Part shown: positions 19,601 to 32,200 of the stretch, piece by piece | Numbering within the stretch: the first letter of the stretch is position 1 | Layout: every line of letters starts with the position of its first letter | From: Piscicola geometra | Taxonomy: Eukaryota > Annelida > Clitellata > Hirudinida > Piscicolidae | DNA: 64,000 nt | Assembly (NCBI GenBank): GCA_943735955.1 | Contig: OX030967.1 | Coordinates: forward strand, 3,498,590-3,562,589 | Direction: 5' to 3' | Program-made: the position numbers and the translations under genes | The notes under the pieces: generated by a model | What the model was told of the DNA's origin: nothing | Seen by the model: only the letters and a program-made list of their open reading frames with translations | Databases searched by the model: none

Positions 19601-22600
19601 GTTGTTGTTGCACAGCTTTGTTGAGAGGGTTGGAGGTTGTGATGTTGACCTTTTGTTGAGGAATGATGATGGTTGGACTGAGGATGCCTACAGGGGGAGA
19701 GGTGAGGTTGGGCAAAAGATTGTTGAAGTGTTGTTGTTGTTGTTGCTGTTGTTGTTGTTGTTGCTGTTGTTGTTGCTGTTGAGTGGTGTTTTGTTGCTGC
19801 GTGAAACTCTGTATAGTTATTGCATTATTCAAGTGCTGTGTTAATTGAGAGAGTTGCTGTTGCTGTTGTTGTTGTAGCTGCAACTGTTTTTCTTGTTGCT
19901 GCTGTTGCATTTGCAAATGTTGTTGTTTTAGTTGCAACTGAATCTGCTGTTGCTGTTGCTGCTGTTGTTGCAGTTGTTGTTGATGTTGTTGCTGCAATGC
20001 TGTACTACTGGCAACAGAACTTAGTAACAGGAGTGGTGATTGCTGCCTAGAGTTGGGCGTCTTGGGTTCAGCTCTGGGCTGGTTTGCCGACAATCTGGCC
20101 TCTTTAATGGCGAAGGGCATTCTATGTTGCCCGATCAGAAGTGGTGTGGTGGGCGGAGTGGTAGTGGTGGTGGTGGGGGTTGTTGAGTGTTGCTGTGGTT
20201 GTTGTGTTGAAGGCTGTTGTTGTTGTTGTTGAAGAGTGCTAGTGGTGGAAAGTGTGGTGGCAGTGGCTTGGAGGTTCTGGAGGGGGAAGACTGGTCTGAT
20301 GAAGAACTGTTGCGATGCTGTGGTCGCTGTGGTCGGCTGACTGAAGTGGCTCTTGTTGGCCCTGCTTTGGCAGTCGTTTTGCGAAGAGAGGTTGAGAATA
20401 TGAAGATTGTTGTTGTTGTTGTTAATGCTGCTAGTGATGATGTTGTTAATGGTGGTGGTGGTGTTGTTATTATTGTTGTTGTTGTTGCTGAGGGTAGTGT
20501 TGTTGAGGTTGAGTGGATGTCTGATCAGTTGTTGCACTTGGTGCAGAAGATTTTGTTGTTGTGGAAGACTTTGTTGTTGCTGGAATAACAGCTGTTGCTG
20601 TTGTTGTTGCTGTTGTTGTTGTTGATAGACAGATGCTTGCAAGAGTTTATCTTTAATTTTGGTCGACTTGTTCTCCTCCTTCTTATCCTGCTTGGCTCTC
20701 TTGAAAGGTGGTTGCAGCACCTCCGTATCCTTCGGGAATGGAGATTTGAGATCAGTGTTGTTGTTGTTGATGATGTTGTTGTTGATGTTGTTGAGGTTGT
20801 TGTTGATGTTAGGACTCAACATGTCAGGAGCCAAGACCAAGAGAGGTTGTTGGAGTTGTAGAGCTGGTGATGCTTGTTGTTGCTGTTGTTGTTGCATTTG
20901 TTGTAGTTGTAGTTGTTGTTGCAGCTGCTGTAGTTGTTGCTGTTGTTGCAGCTGGTGAGTGAACGCCAGTTGTTTGGCTGCGGCCTTGCCAGCCGAGTAC
21001 ATGTGTAGTTGTTGAAGGGTCACTGTCGCGCCTGACACCTGGGGAAAGAATTATAATTGAATTATTTTTGGAATATTAAACTATTTGATATTCATTCAAA
21101 AAATGAATTTAATATGATTTAAAACATTTAAAAAACGTTAAAATATGAAAAAAATTATTTAAAAATAAAAAAGCAAATTCTTGATAATTTAATTGAATAG
21201 GAGAACTCTTACCTGGATGAATCTAGAGGCGAGATTGCCTGCACCGAGGTTGTCGATTGGTGCTTTGTGGTGGCTTGTGGTGGTGGGCTGTTGCATGGTG
21301 TTGACGGGGAATGTTTGTTGTTGTTGCTGTTGTTGTTGTTGAGAGAGGTTTATAGTTGAAGGTGGTTGCTGTTGTTGGAGTTGAATTGGAGGTGATTGAA
21401 GGTGAGAGATGGTGGATGAGAGGTTATACGTGAGATTGTTGTTGTTGGTGGAATGGAAGGAGTGTTGAGTGGGGGTGTTGGCAGCGGCAGCGGTGGCTAG
21501 AGTGGTTGTGGTGGTCGATTGGAGTTGAGTGGTGGCTGGGTGGGGAGTATTGGAAGAGGGGTGGAGAGAAGTAGTGGAGGGGTGCTGAGTGACTGCAGGC
21601 GTTTGACACACAATGGCGCCTGCATGATGAGCCTCTTTTCCACGTCCTCTCACTTTCCTCACCATCTCGCCACTTCCCAAACTACTACTACTACTGCTAC
21701 TACTACTAGCACTACCACCACTACTACTACTACTACCAGGAGCGCTTCCAGAATCACTCCTGTCAAAGCGACCTCTTGCTACGTCATCAATAACCCTATC
21801 CATGTTTGATTGCCAAGTAGGCTTTGATGATTGTAGTTGTTGGTGGGAAGAGGTGGTGGTGGTGGTGGCTGGTTGAGTGGTCGTCGTGGGTGGGGGTTTA
21901 GGAGTGGTTGATTGGGACTGAAATGGTGTGGGTGGGTTGATTGGTGGGTGGTGAGTGAATGGTGATTGGGTAGAGAAAGTGGTCGGTGGTGGTACAAGGG
22001 ACAGAGACGATGAGGTGAGTGGATGATGATGATTAGTCATGGAGATGCTGGCTGATTGAGTTGTTGAGTGTGCTGCTAATGATGATGATGATGATGATGG
22101 AAAGGGTGATGATGATGATGGTACTAATGTTGTTGTTGATGATGATGATACTAAAGTTGATAATGATGATGATACTTGTGTTGATGAAAATGGCATATGT
22201 GCTGGGGTGGTCGAGAATAGATCAGATGATTTAGTTATGAAGGAAGATGCTGATGATGATGATGATAATGATGATGACGAAGATGATGATGATGACGATG
22301 ATGATGTAGTTGTTGATGGTAGTAGTAATGATGGTAATGATGACTGTGGTAGTGATGATGATAATGATGACGGAATTGGCTGTGGTGAAAGGTGGTTGAA
22401 CGAGAGAACAGATGGAGAGACGAAGTTTGAGAAGCTACTGGATGAGTTTATGAACAGTGATAATGATGTTGAAGCTATCGCTGATGATGATGATGATGAC
22501 GTCATTGTTGGTGGTGGTGATGATAATGATGTTGAGGTGGGAAGATTTTTGGAGATTGACGAGAGAAATGCGAAGTCTGAGAAGTGCGCTTGCTGGTTGA

Positions 22601-25437
22601 AGTTTTGAAAGTGGGATGGGAAGAGAAGACCTTGATTGGATAAGATGATGGGTGCTACCTGGCTGGATGATGATGATGACGATGACGACGACGACGATGA
22701 TGATGCTACTGATAATGATCCTGACGATGAAGGAATATTGAAGAAGTTATAAGGGGGTTGTTGCTTGAAGAGATTGGGAGTGAGTGGTGATGCGGTGGTG
22801 GTGTTGAAGAGGCTTGAACTCCATGTGACGGGAAAGGAGTGCAGCGGTGGTGAGTTGATCTCCTCCCTCATCAATTCATCCTTCCTTCCTTCCTTCGGAG
22901 GCTTCAATTCATCCCCGCCTCTCACTCCACACCCTTTCCCGACATCATTATCATCACCCGTGCTGCCTCCACAACTTTTTACTTTATCATCACTTTTGTC
23001 TTTATCTACCTCCTTAACACTACCATCTTCATCATCATTATTACTATTAATTATTATACTTTCTGTTTTAGTCAAACTCTCACCAGCACTACTACCAGTA
23101 TTAACATAATATTTATTATTATTATTATTATTATTAATATTATTATTGTTAATATTTCTATTCTTATTTTTCTTACTGGCGCCAAGAGGTACTTCCGGTT
23201 TGAAGGAGGATATAAAATGGCCGGACGTTGAATTCGACTCTGAATTATCGCTCAAGGATTCGTTGTTGTTGTTGTTGGTGTTGTTGTTGTTGGTGTTGTT
23301 GTTGGTGTTGTTGCTCTTTTTATGATGATGGCTATTGTTGTTTTCAATCGTGGTTGTTTGAACACCACTTACCTCCCGCTTAATCGTATTCGCGTGCATT
23401 TGGAGGTCATGCGGTGTGTCGGATTTTGCAGTGATGGTAGTAGTAGTGGCGGTGGTGGTGGCAGTGGTAGTAGTAGTGGTGATCGTAGTAGTACTGGTAG
23501 TGGTAGTAGTAGTAGAAGTAGCATGTGAAGTAGCAGTAGTAGTAGTAACAGCAGGAGTAGTAGTGGTGTTGTTTTTGCTATTTGTTATTGCTTCCATTGA
23601 ATATTTAGGAGTACTTTTCTGATCAACAGAAGTATAAGTGGTCGGAGTAGTGGTAGTAGTAGTAGTAGCAATAATGACAGTAGTAGTAGTAGTAGAGGTA
23701 GTAGTAGTAGCAGCAGCAGTAGTAGTAACAGTAGTAGTAATAGAAGTAGAAGCAGTAGTAGTAGTAGTGGTAGTAGCAATAGTCGTAGTAGAAGTTGACG
23801 ATAGTGCAGAAGAGTCCAAAGTGCTGGCCGAGTGAAGGCTAGAAAACTTGTTGCCCTCATTCAGAGCAAAATTATGCCTTCTAATCGAGTTATCATTCCT
23901 ATTATTCTTATTATCTTTATTATTATTATTATCCTTATTATTATCATCCTTCTTATATTGACTATTATCTATGCTCAGTTTATTGGTAGCCTCCGAGTCG
24001 GCAACACGACCACCACCAAATGCAAGGTCAAGGTCAAGGTCAAGGTCAACAGAGGCGATGATCAATTGCGGTTTAGAAGATAATGAGGAATTGACATCAC
24101 CGCCATTTGCATTTTTGTTGTTGTTGTCGTTGTTGTTGCTATAATCGATCTCCGTAGTTTCCATCAATTCTGTTTTAAATTCACTTTTAATGCTATCGAC
24201 ATTCTCACCTTTATTGAGCCCATCACCACCGCCGACAACACCATTACCACCATCATCATCATCAGCAGCACCACACTCGAGTTTAACGTAATCATTTCCA
24301 CCTCCGAAGACACCACCTGTTTCCTTGGCGACCACGCCATCCCTTTTTTCGGCCACTCTCCCAGCCTCCTCCTCAGCACCCGCATCTTTGCACAAGAGAC
24401 TCTCAATAGCCTGCTTCAACTCATCATTGCCCTCCTCATTATCGCCCTCCTCAAACACCGCCTCCGACGCGCAAACTTCCGCCTTAATATCGCTCGTCGG
24501 GGCCTTTAGCGAATTCGACGCTACAAAAATCGCTTCTTTTTGCCTTTTCGAGTCGATGTTCTTTGGTATGGCGGTGTTTAAAGAGCCTTTGAGAGGTTTA
24601 GAGGTTGTAGGGATTGCCTCGAGCTTGCAGTCAGACCCGACCTTCTCCTCCTTGCCAGCGTCTGCCAGAGGGGACGGAGGGGGACGGGGGTCCTTGTTGA
24701 AGTCGACGTCCTCGAAGCCAGGCAGGCAGGTGTCCATTTCCAAGTCCAGCATGTCGTCGAGCATCTGCCGATCCACAGCTTCCAGGTTCAACTCCGTCTG
24801 CTTCTTCTCTTCCTCCTCCCTCTTGAAGCCACCACCTTCCGTCGTCTTAGCATCCTTCCCCTCGCCTCCCCTCACCTTACTCTTCTCTCCACTCCTCTCT
24901 CTGTTCGCTGCAGCATCACTTGCATCATTCTTCTCGGCAGACTGCTTCCGATTCATCTTCACCTTCCTAGCAGCCTCATCAAGCTTGCCTCCCCTCCCCT
25001 CTTTCCCTCCCTCGCCCTCCCTCACCTTCATCTTCTTGCCCCTCTGATCCCCTCCCTCCCCTCTCTCACCCTTCGTGCATGTGAGGGGGGTAGTGGTGGG
25101 AGGCTTGAGACTGGGTGAGCTCTTCTTGCCACCCTCAACTTGATTGGTCTTCTTCTTAGGCCTGCCCTCGTCCCCGCCCTTAGAAATGGCTTTCTTGACA
25201 GTTGCCGCATTTTTCTCCTCCTCATCTTTGCCATCAACCTTCTTCACCTTGCTTCTCACCACATCTTCTGAACCAACCACCATCTTTCCTTCCTCTTCCT
25301 TCTCCTCTTCAAAGGATGATGATGATGATGATGATGAAAACAACTTATTGCTGCTTTTTGTTTTAGTCTCCTTCTTTTTTTCACCATCCTTCCTTTCACT
25401 CTTGTCATCCTCATCATCATCATCATCAGCATTTGCC

Positions 25438-25480
<43 letters not shown>

Positions 25481-26147
25481 TAGCCACAAAAGATTCCAAT
25501 CGCTTAAGTTGTTTCGACTTTTTAGATTTCCCGCCAATTTTCGAATCATTTTTTGTTTTGGCGCCAACAGTGACTCCTTCTTCCTGCTTATTTAGTATTT
25601 TTGATGCCTTAGCATCATCATCATCATCAGAAGAGGTGTATATTTGGCATGACCTTTGTTTCTTATGCGAGCCTCCCTTTTCCTGGCTGTTGTTGTTGCT
25701 ATTGTTGTTATGTTTGTTGCTCTTTTTGTTGTTGTTGTTGTTGTTGTTGGGTGCGTCAGATTTGTGAAGTCGTTTGTGTTTGGCGTTCGAGGTAGCATCA
25801 TCATCACCACCTGATGAAGCTGATGCCGATGATGATGATCTTCGTTCCTTTTGCTTGCCCTCGAAAGACCTTGCATGCTTCACCCTTTTCCGGCCTTTGC
25901 CACGATCACCACTGCCCCCACCCGCAGCATCATTATCGGATGAGAAGGATGGAGAGGATGATGAAGACGAGGAAGAGGGTGATGACGATAGCGTCTTGTG
26001 GCCTCGCTTCAGTGGCGCAGACAGACCATCGGTAACACTATCATCATCCTCATCCTCATCAGAACTTCTGAACTTTGAGGAGTTCCTGTTGCGCTGTTTC
26101 TGCTTGCTGTCTCCCTGTAAGTGTGTGTGTGTGTATGTATGTGTGTG

Positions 26148-26227
<80 letters not shown>

Positions 26228-29200
26228 GTGTGTGTACAGTAGAGGTCGGACCGGGTACCCGATTCGACCGGGTACCCGCGGGTACCCGCGGGACTCCCGC
26301 GGGAACGGGAATGAAAATTAATTTCGGGACGGGAAAAGTCGGGAACCGGGAATAGGTTTTCGGGACGGGAACGGGAACGGGAATCGAAATTCAAATCGGG
26401 AACGGGAAAAGACGGGAACGGGAATCAACTTTTAATTCGGGAACGGGAAAAACGGGAATAACAGTTATTGGGTTTGGATTCTTTAACAATGTTTTTTCAG
26501 CAAACTTCTAAGTATGGAAATCTTTATTACATCGATACTCCTTACTTGAAATAAGTATTAAATGCAATAGAAATGTATAACGAAGCCACCCTTGCCAATG
26601 TCAAAATCTCCAACACTACATTTGAAGTTGTTATGGTGAGTCCAAAGATTAGGGAGATCAGAAAAAATGGGTGATTATGAAAACTTTTCAGATGAAATCA
26701 AAAATGTCAGTTAAATTATTTTACTTTTATAAATTAATACTTTGAATTCGAATGATTAATTTCCAAATTATTGCTCAGTTGATCATTTCGACAAAAGAAA
26801 AGATGCCATTGATCTTATTCATATGACAGCATGTCTGTTGCATCCCCAGTATGAAAGAATAATTGGAAAAAAGTTTGGGATAGAAAAGAAATGAGAACTA
26901 AGACTTTCATTAGAGAAAATTTAGTTCTATCTGTATAGCCAGACCAAGCTGCAGTGCCATTGAGAAAAAAATCAAATGATGGTTAAATTAGAATAAAATT
27001 ATTATACTATCAAATTATACGAATGATTTTATATTTGCAGTTGTGGAGAATAAAAATGTTTTCAAAAAAATATTTCTAACAGTATTGAAGAATTTATAAT
27101 AATGAACGAAGAAAAAAATTCAGAAGAGGATGAATTGTACAAATATTCACAATTACGTCACAAAAAAATTGAAGATTATAAAGATGTTTTATTTTATTGG
27201 AGTAAAATGAGCAATTTTAAAATACTACAAAATGTAGCCAAAATTTTGTTTAGAATATCTGCAAGTTATATTCCCTGTGAACGGAATTTTTCAGTATGTG
27301 GTCGTTTAACTTCAGACCCAAAATCATCTCATTTGAAAGCTGAAACTCTTAACGGTTTAACCCGTGTGAAAAGCAATAAAGACTTGATTGAATTAGTCAA
27401 AAACAGTTACTAACTTCAATACTTTCATTTCAATAAATATTTGAAATTTAAATCGTGTTTTTTTTATTTTTTTAAAAGAAATGTTCTCTGACTTTCAAAT
27501 AATAAATTTTAATAAATGTTAGAACTAGCAAGTTTGGGACCAGTGAAAACGATAGCGAAAATCAATGAATAAATAAAAGTTTCGGGAACGGGTCGGAACC
27601 GGGAATCGAGTAGCGGGAACGGGACGGGACGGGAATCAAAATTCTGATGTCCCATCGGGAACGGGACGGGACGGGAAAACAAATTTCGGGAACGGGACGG
27701 GACGGGAATGAAAATTTTGATGTCCCATCGGGAACGGGTCGGGACGGGAAAACAAATTTCGGGAACGGGACGGGACCGGGAATGAAAAGTCGTCCATGTC
27801 CGACCTCTAGTGTACAGTACAAAAAATCGACAGCTTCATCGAACCAACGCAACCCTCCCACCAACAACCACACCCATTGCTTGCATTATATTTTTATTTG
27901 AACGTTTGAAAAAAATATTCAAAAATTATCACCACGAAAATCGACTTTCTTAAAGCTAAAATCTCTCAAGAAATTCATAAAATTTATCATATATATGAGA
28001 GAAAAACACTTTTTATTTTAAGATTGCATCTCCAGAAATCGGCTTTTTCTTGAAAAGATGTAATGGCTTTACAAGGTTTGCGATGAATAAATCATTTGTC
28101 ATTTAAAACATTTTTCGGAAAATTGTAAACTTGGTTGAATGATATTTTCGTAAGCCATGACACGACAGCCATTAATTTCCTTCGCCAACACAACACCAAC
28201 AAAAAGCTATCAAAATTCTAAACAACTTTCAACCATCACACTAGCCAACAACCGCCTCTCCCTTCCATCAATAATCCACTGCAACCACAAAACCCCCCCC
28301 CCCATAGCCACCCACCTACCCACCCCCAACACAACACCACCTTGAACAGGCCTGTCTTGCAAGGGGCCGTATTGCTGGACCTCCGTTTCACCATGTCATA
28401 CATCGACACATACGGCAAGGTCATCGAGAGGTCGTCATTACTACCGCCCAGTTCCTGCAGCAGCGCCTTCACCTCTCGTTTGTCCTTCTGACTCATGCTG
28501 GATGTATCCTTGCATTTGTGGTGCAGTTTGGGAGTGGCGGAAGAGGCGGGAGGTGAGGTGATTTTTTGTTTGGGGGCTTTCTTGTGTTCTTGTTGGTTTG
28601 ACGGAGGTGGTCTGTGTTTTGAGGAAGTGCTGCTGGTATTCGTGGTGGTGGTGATGGGGTTGGGTGTGTGTTTTTGTGATTTTGATTTTAGTTGATTTGA
28701 AGTTGTAGTAGCGTTGCTTGTGTTTGTAGTTGTAGTAGCAGTAGAAGTAATAGTAGTTGTTGAAGAAGTGGTGTTAGTGGTGGTGGAGGTAGTGCTTGTA
28801 GAAGTAGACGAATGGTTTGGAATGTGTTTCTTCTGTCTGTTGGCATCATGGGGTTTCTTCTTGACAGAGTGTTCTGCCTGTTCTTCTGCAACAACACCAC
28901 CACTACCCTTCTTGACTCTTTGCAACTGTTCCGACTTGCCCTGAGGTTTGGCAGTCTTCAGCGCGATGTTGCATGTGGTGGTGGTGGTGGAGTGGCTGGA
29001 CGGTGGGTGCGTGTTTGAGCCCTTCAATGGCCTCCCCTTATCCTCTTCCCTCGACCCTCCAACCTTCTTTGACCTCGCCTCATGACCTTTGGCACTGTCG
29101 TGGTTCAAATGCTTCGACCTTTTGACTTCTTCGCCGTGCTCTGTCTTCAATAGTTCAGATTTGAAATCTCGGAAACTTTTTTTGTTTTCTTCATTTTTTA

Positions 29201-32200
29201 CTTTTTCAGAATTTTGCTGAATACCGTCGCAACCACTCGTGTTGCTGTTATCGAATAATTCTTTTTTGCCTTCGATATTCGTGGGCGAAGATAAAGAAGA
29301 TGAAAAAGATTTTCTATTTAAGTGATGGCTGTTGTTGCTGTTGTTGCTATGGTGTGACGGGTTTAGGTGTTTCCTCGCTATCGAATTTGTAGCGATTTTC
29401 GATTTTTCATTTTTCGATTTAATATTAGAAGGTTTATTATTAGTAGAAGTATTCGTATTATTATTAATATTGTTATTAGGGCCAACAATGTTACTATTGT
29501 TACTGAAACTACTACTATTACTGCCATTATTATTATTTATATTATTATTATTATCTAAGTTTTGAATATGATTTTTGAAAGGCGTCTTACTCCTGGAATC
29601 TTGATTCTTGCCATGATCACCTTCCGAATCAACTCTCGAGCATTTGGTGTGTTTGATTGACCCCTCAATTTCACCCTCAGCCCTCCTCTTCAGGGGGTGG
29701 ATGGGGGCGTGATGGGCACTTGAAGGTGTGCTGGTGGTGGAGACAGTGTTGAGATCAGAAGTGGCAGCCGTGGTAGCGGATGCTGGTGGCGTTGGCAGTA
29801 ATGGAAATTTGTCGTCTTTACTGGCGTGCTTTTTAAGAATCGATACGGGTGGTGAGGTGAGTTCCTTTGATTTTATGTTGGCGGTAGTGGTTGGGGTGGT
29901 GGTGGTGGTTAGGGGGTGGAAAGGGGTGGTGGATAGGGGGTGGAGAGGGGTGATTTGCGAGGACCAGGCTCGCAAAGACGGGTTGTTGTTGTTGTTGCTG
30001 TGGTTTTGTGGGGTGGAAGGATAGGCGGAAAGACTGAGAGACTCGTCAAGTGAAGGAAAAGAACCCCACTTGAAGGGCGAGTTGAGGGTGGACGAGGAGG
30101 GAGACAGGAGGCTGGATGAGAAGTCTCGGGCAGCCCTTCTGGGGTCCCTCGGGTCGCTAGAGGAGCATGGGGTGGTCGGAGTTTTTGGAGCGAATGCGGC
30201 ATTTCGAGGGCTGGTGACGTCGAAGTGTGTATGGAGGTGTGGTAGGGGTGGTTTGTCGGTGGGTAGGGGAAGGTGGGCGTTTCCGAGCAATGATGATGAT
30301 CTATTGTAGAGAGGAGGTCTTGTGGGACAAGGGCTGAATGGTGAGGTGGTTGGGGTGGAAGGAGGCAGATGCTGGTTGCCTTGGAGGAGGAGAGACGCTT
30401 TGAGGTGAGGGTTGAGTTGAGGGTCGCTTTGCGTTGAGAGGCGGTTCAGCATCTCGAGGCGTTTGGTGTCCTGGTCGAAGATGCTGCTGCGAGAGAGGAA
30501 GATCTTCGCCAGGTCTGATGGCTCGGGTCGGAAGGAAGACTCCAGCAGGAAAGCACCACCACCCCCCGGCGCTGAAACTCCCGCCGATAGAGGGGCCGTC
30601 ATCGGGTCTCGGCGGTGTCTCTTGTACTTCTCTCGATAGTCGAGTGAGAGGATGGGAGTTGTGGTGGCGTTGGTGGTGGCGCTGTGGTGGTCGTGGTTGA
30701 GGTTGATGATGGAGGAGGAGGAGGGCAGTCTCGAGACGCCCTGTTGGATCCTGCTCAGCTTCTCGTCCAGCAGACGAATGCGCTCTTCCAGAGAATTCGA
30801 AATGTCTTCCGTCGCCTCGTCGTTGAGTGACGTGTCGTCTGTTTTTGATGTGTTTTCTGTTGTTTTTGTGGTTGTGGCTGTTGTGATTGTTGCGGTCGGT
30901 GTAGTTGTTGTTGTTGTTGTTGTTGTAGCAAAAGAATTGATTGTTGTTGAGGGAGTAGTAACTGAATTTGTTGTTGTTTCTTTATGACTTGGTGATGAGT
31001 TGAGTGTTGCAACAACAGCAGCAGAAGAAGAAGTAGTAGTAGTAGTATCAGAAATACAATTACTAGTTGTAGTAGCAGCAGCAGCAGAAGTAATAGTAGT
31101 GTCAGAAGTAGTAGTATGAGTAGTAGTAGTATCATTATCATTGTTACATCGGACAGCTATTTGTACAGGTGGTTGTTCAGTGGCAAGCGTTGCTCCTTCC
31201 TGAGATTCATCCATTGTCGAAGATGGATGAGCTAAGGCATCCTCCCTGTCAACACTCATTTCAGCCTCTGTTGGATGCGCCTTGGATGCCACCGCCTCAG
31301 GATTTGATGACTCAGATAGTGTGACAGTGCGATGGGTGGTGGTGGTGGTCGTCGTGGTGGTGGTGGTTGTGGTGTTGGTGGAAGGGGAACAGAGTGGAGA
31401 AGTGGTTTGTAATTCTGGATGGAGAGATGCAGTGTGGCCTGGTGTCTTGAGCGTTTTGGGGGCGGGGCAGGGCTGGGGGGTGTGGATGGCTTTCTTGCGG
31501 AGGGCTGGCAAGTCGAAGGCGAACCGAGGCAGTGGCAGACACATCACCTCTCGCGCCTTCTTCTCCTTGCCGCAGTGGCGTGGTTCGGTGGGCGCTGCTG
31601 AGTCGTCGGCAGCATCGTCGTTGTCCACCTTCTTGGCCACCTGAGCACCCTCTGACGTGGTGGTTGCGGTAGTGGTGCCGTCATTACTTGGCGTTTGTGT
31701 GGCTACTACCACTGCTGGTGCTTTGTGGCTGGCATTCTTGGAGGCAGCAGCAGCAGCAGGATCAGGCGTAGTGGTAGCGGCAATATGAGGGTAGTGTTTG
31801 ACGCTGGTTGGTGGTTGTTGAGTAGTGGTGGTTGATGACTCCTGCGAACTGGTGCCCTTGAAGGCAGCCTTCCTCTCTTCTCCCTCGGGCAGGAGTTCAT
31901 TGCTGCTGACGTCACTGGCGGGAGAGTACCTCAGGTCAAGCGGGGTCACGAGCGCTTCTTTGCTGGTCGATGCTGAAGCCTTCCTGCCCTTCGACCTCTC
32001 ACGCCCTCTCTGTGACCTCTTTTGTTTCGCCCTCTCGGCCATCTTTGCCTCTGACTTGTTCTTGCTCGACCTGCTTGACCTTTCGCCCTTGAGAAATGAC
32101 CCCTCCTTCCTCGACCCTTCCAGTCTGTCACCCTCGCCCACGGCGTCCTCTTCCATGGCGTTCAGCATCTCGAGCAGCTTCTGCTTCTTCTTCTCCAGGT

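Noticed and set aside
25144..25767. 207-codon plus-strand frame opposite SPEN
   Set aside because: It is the antisense shadow of Lys/Asp/Ser triplet repeats in the SPEN 4.9-kb exon; similar shadows occur at 24325, 31825 and 22207.
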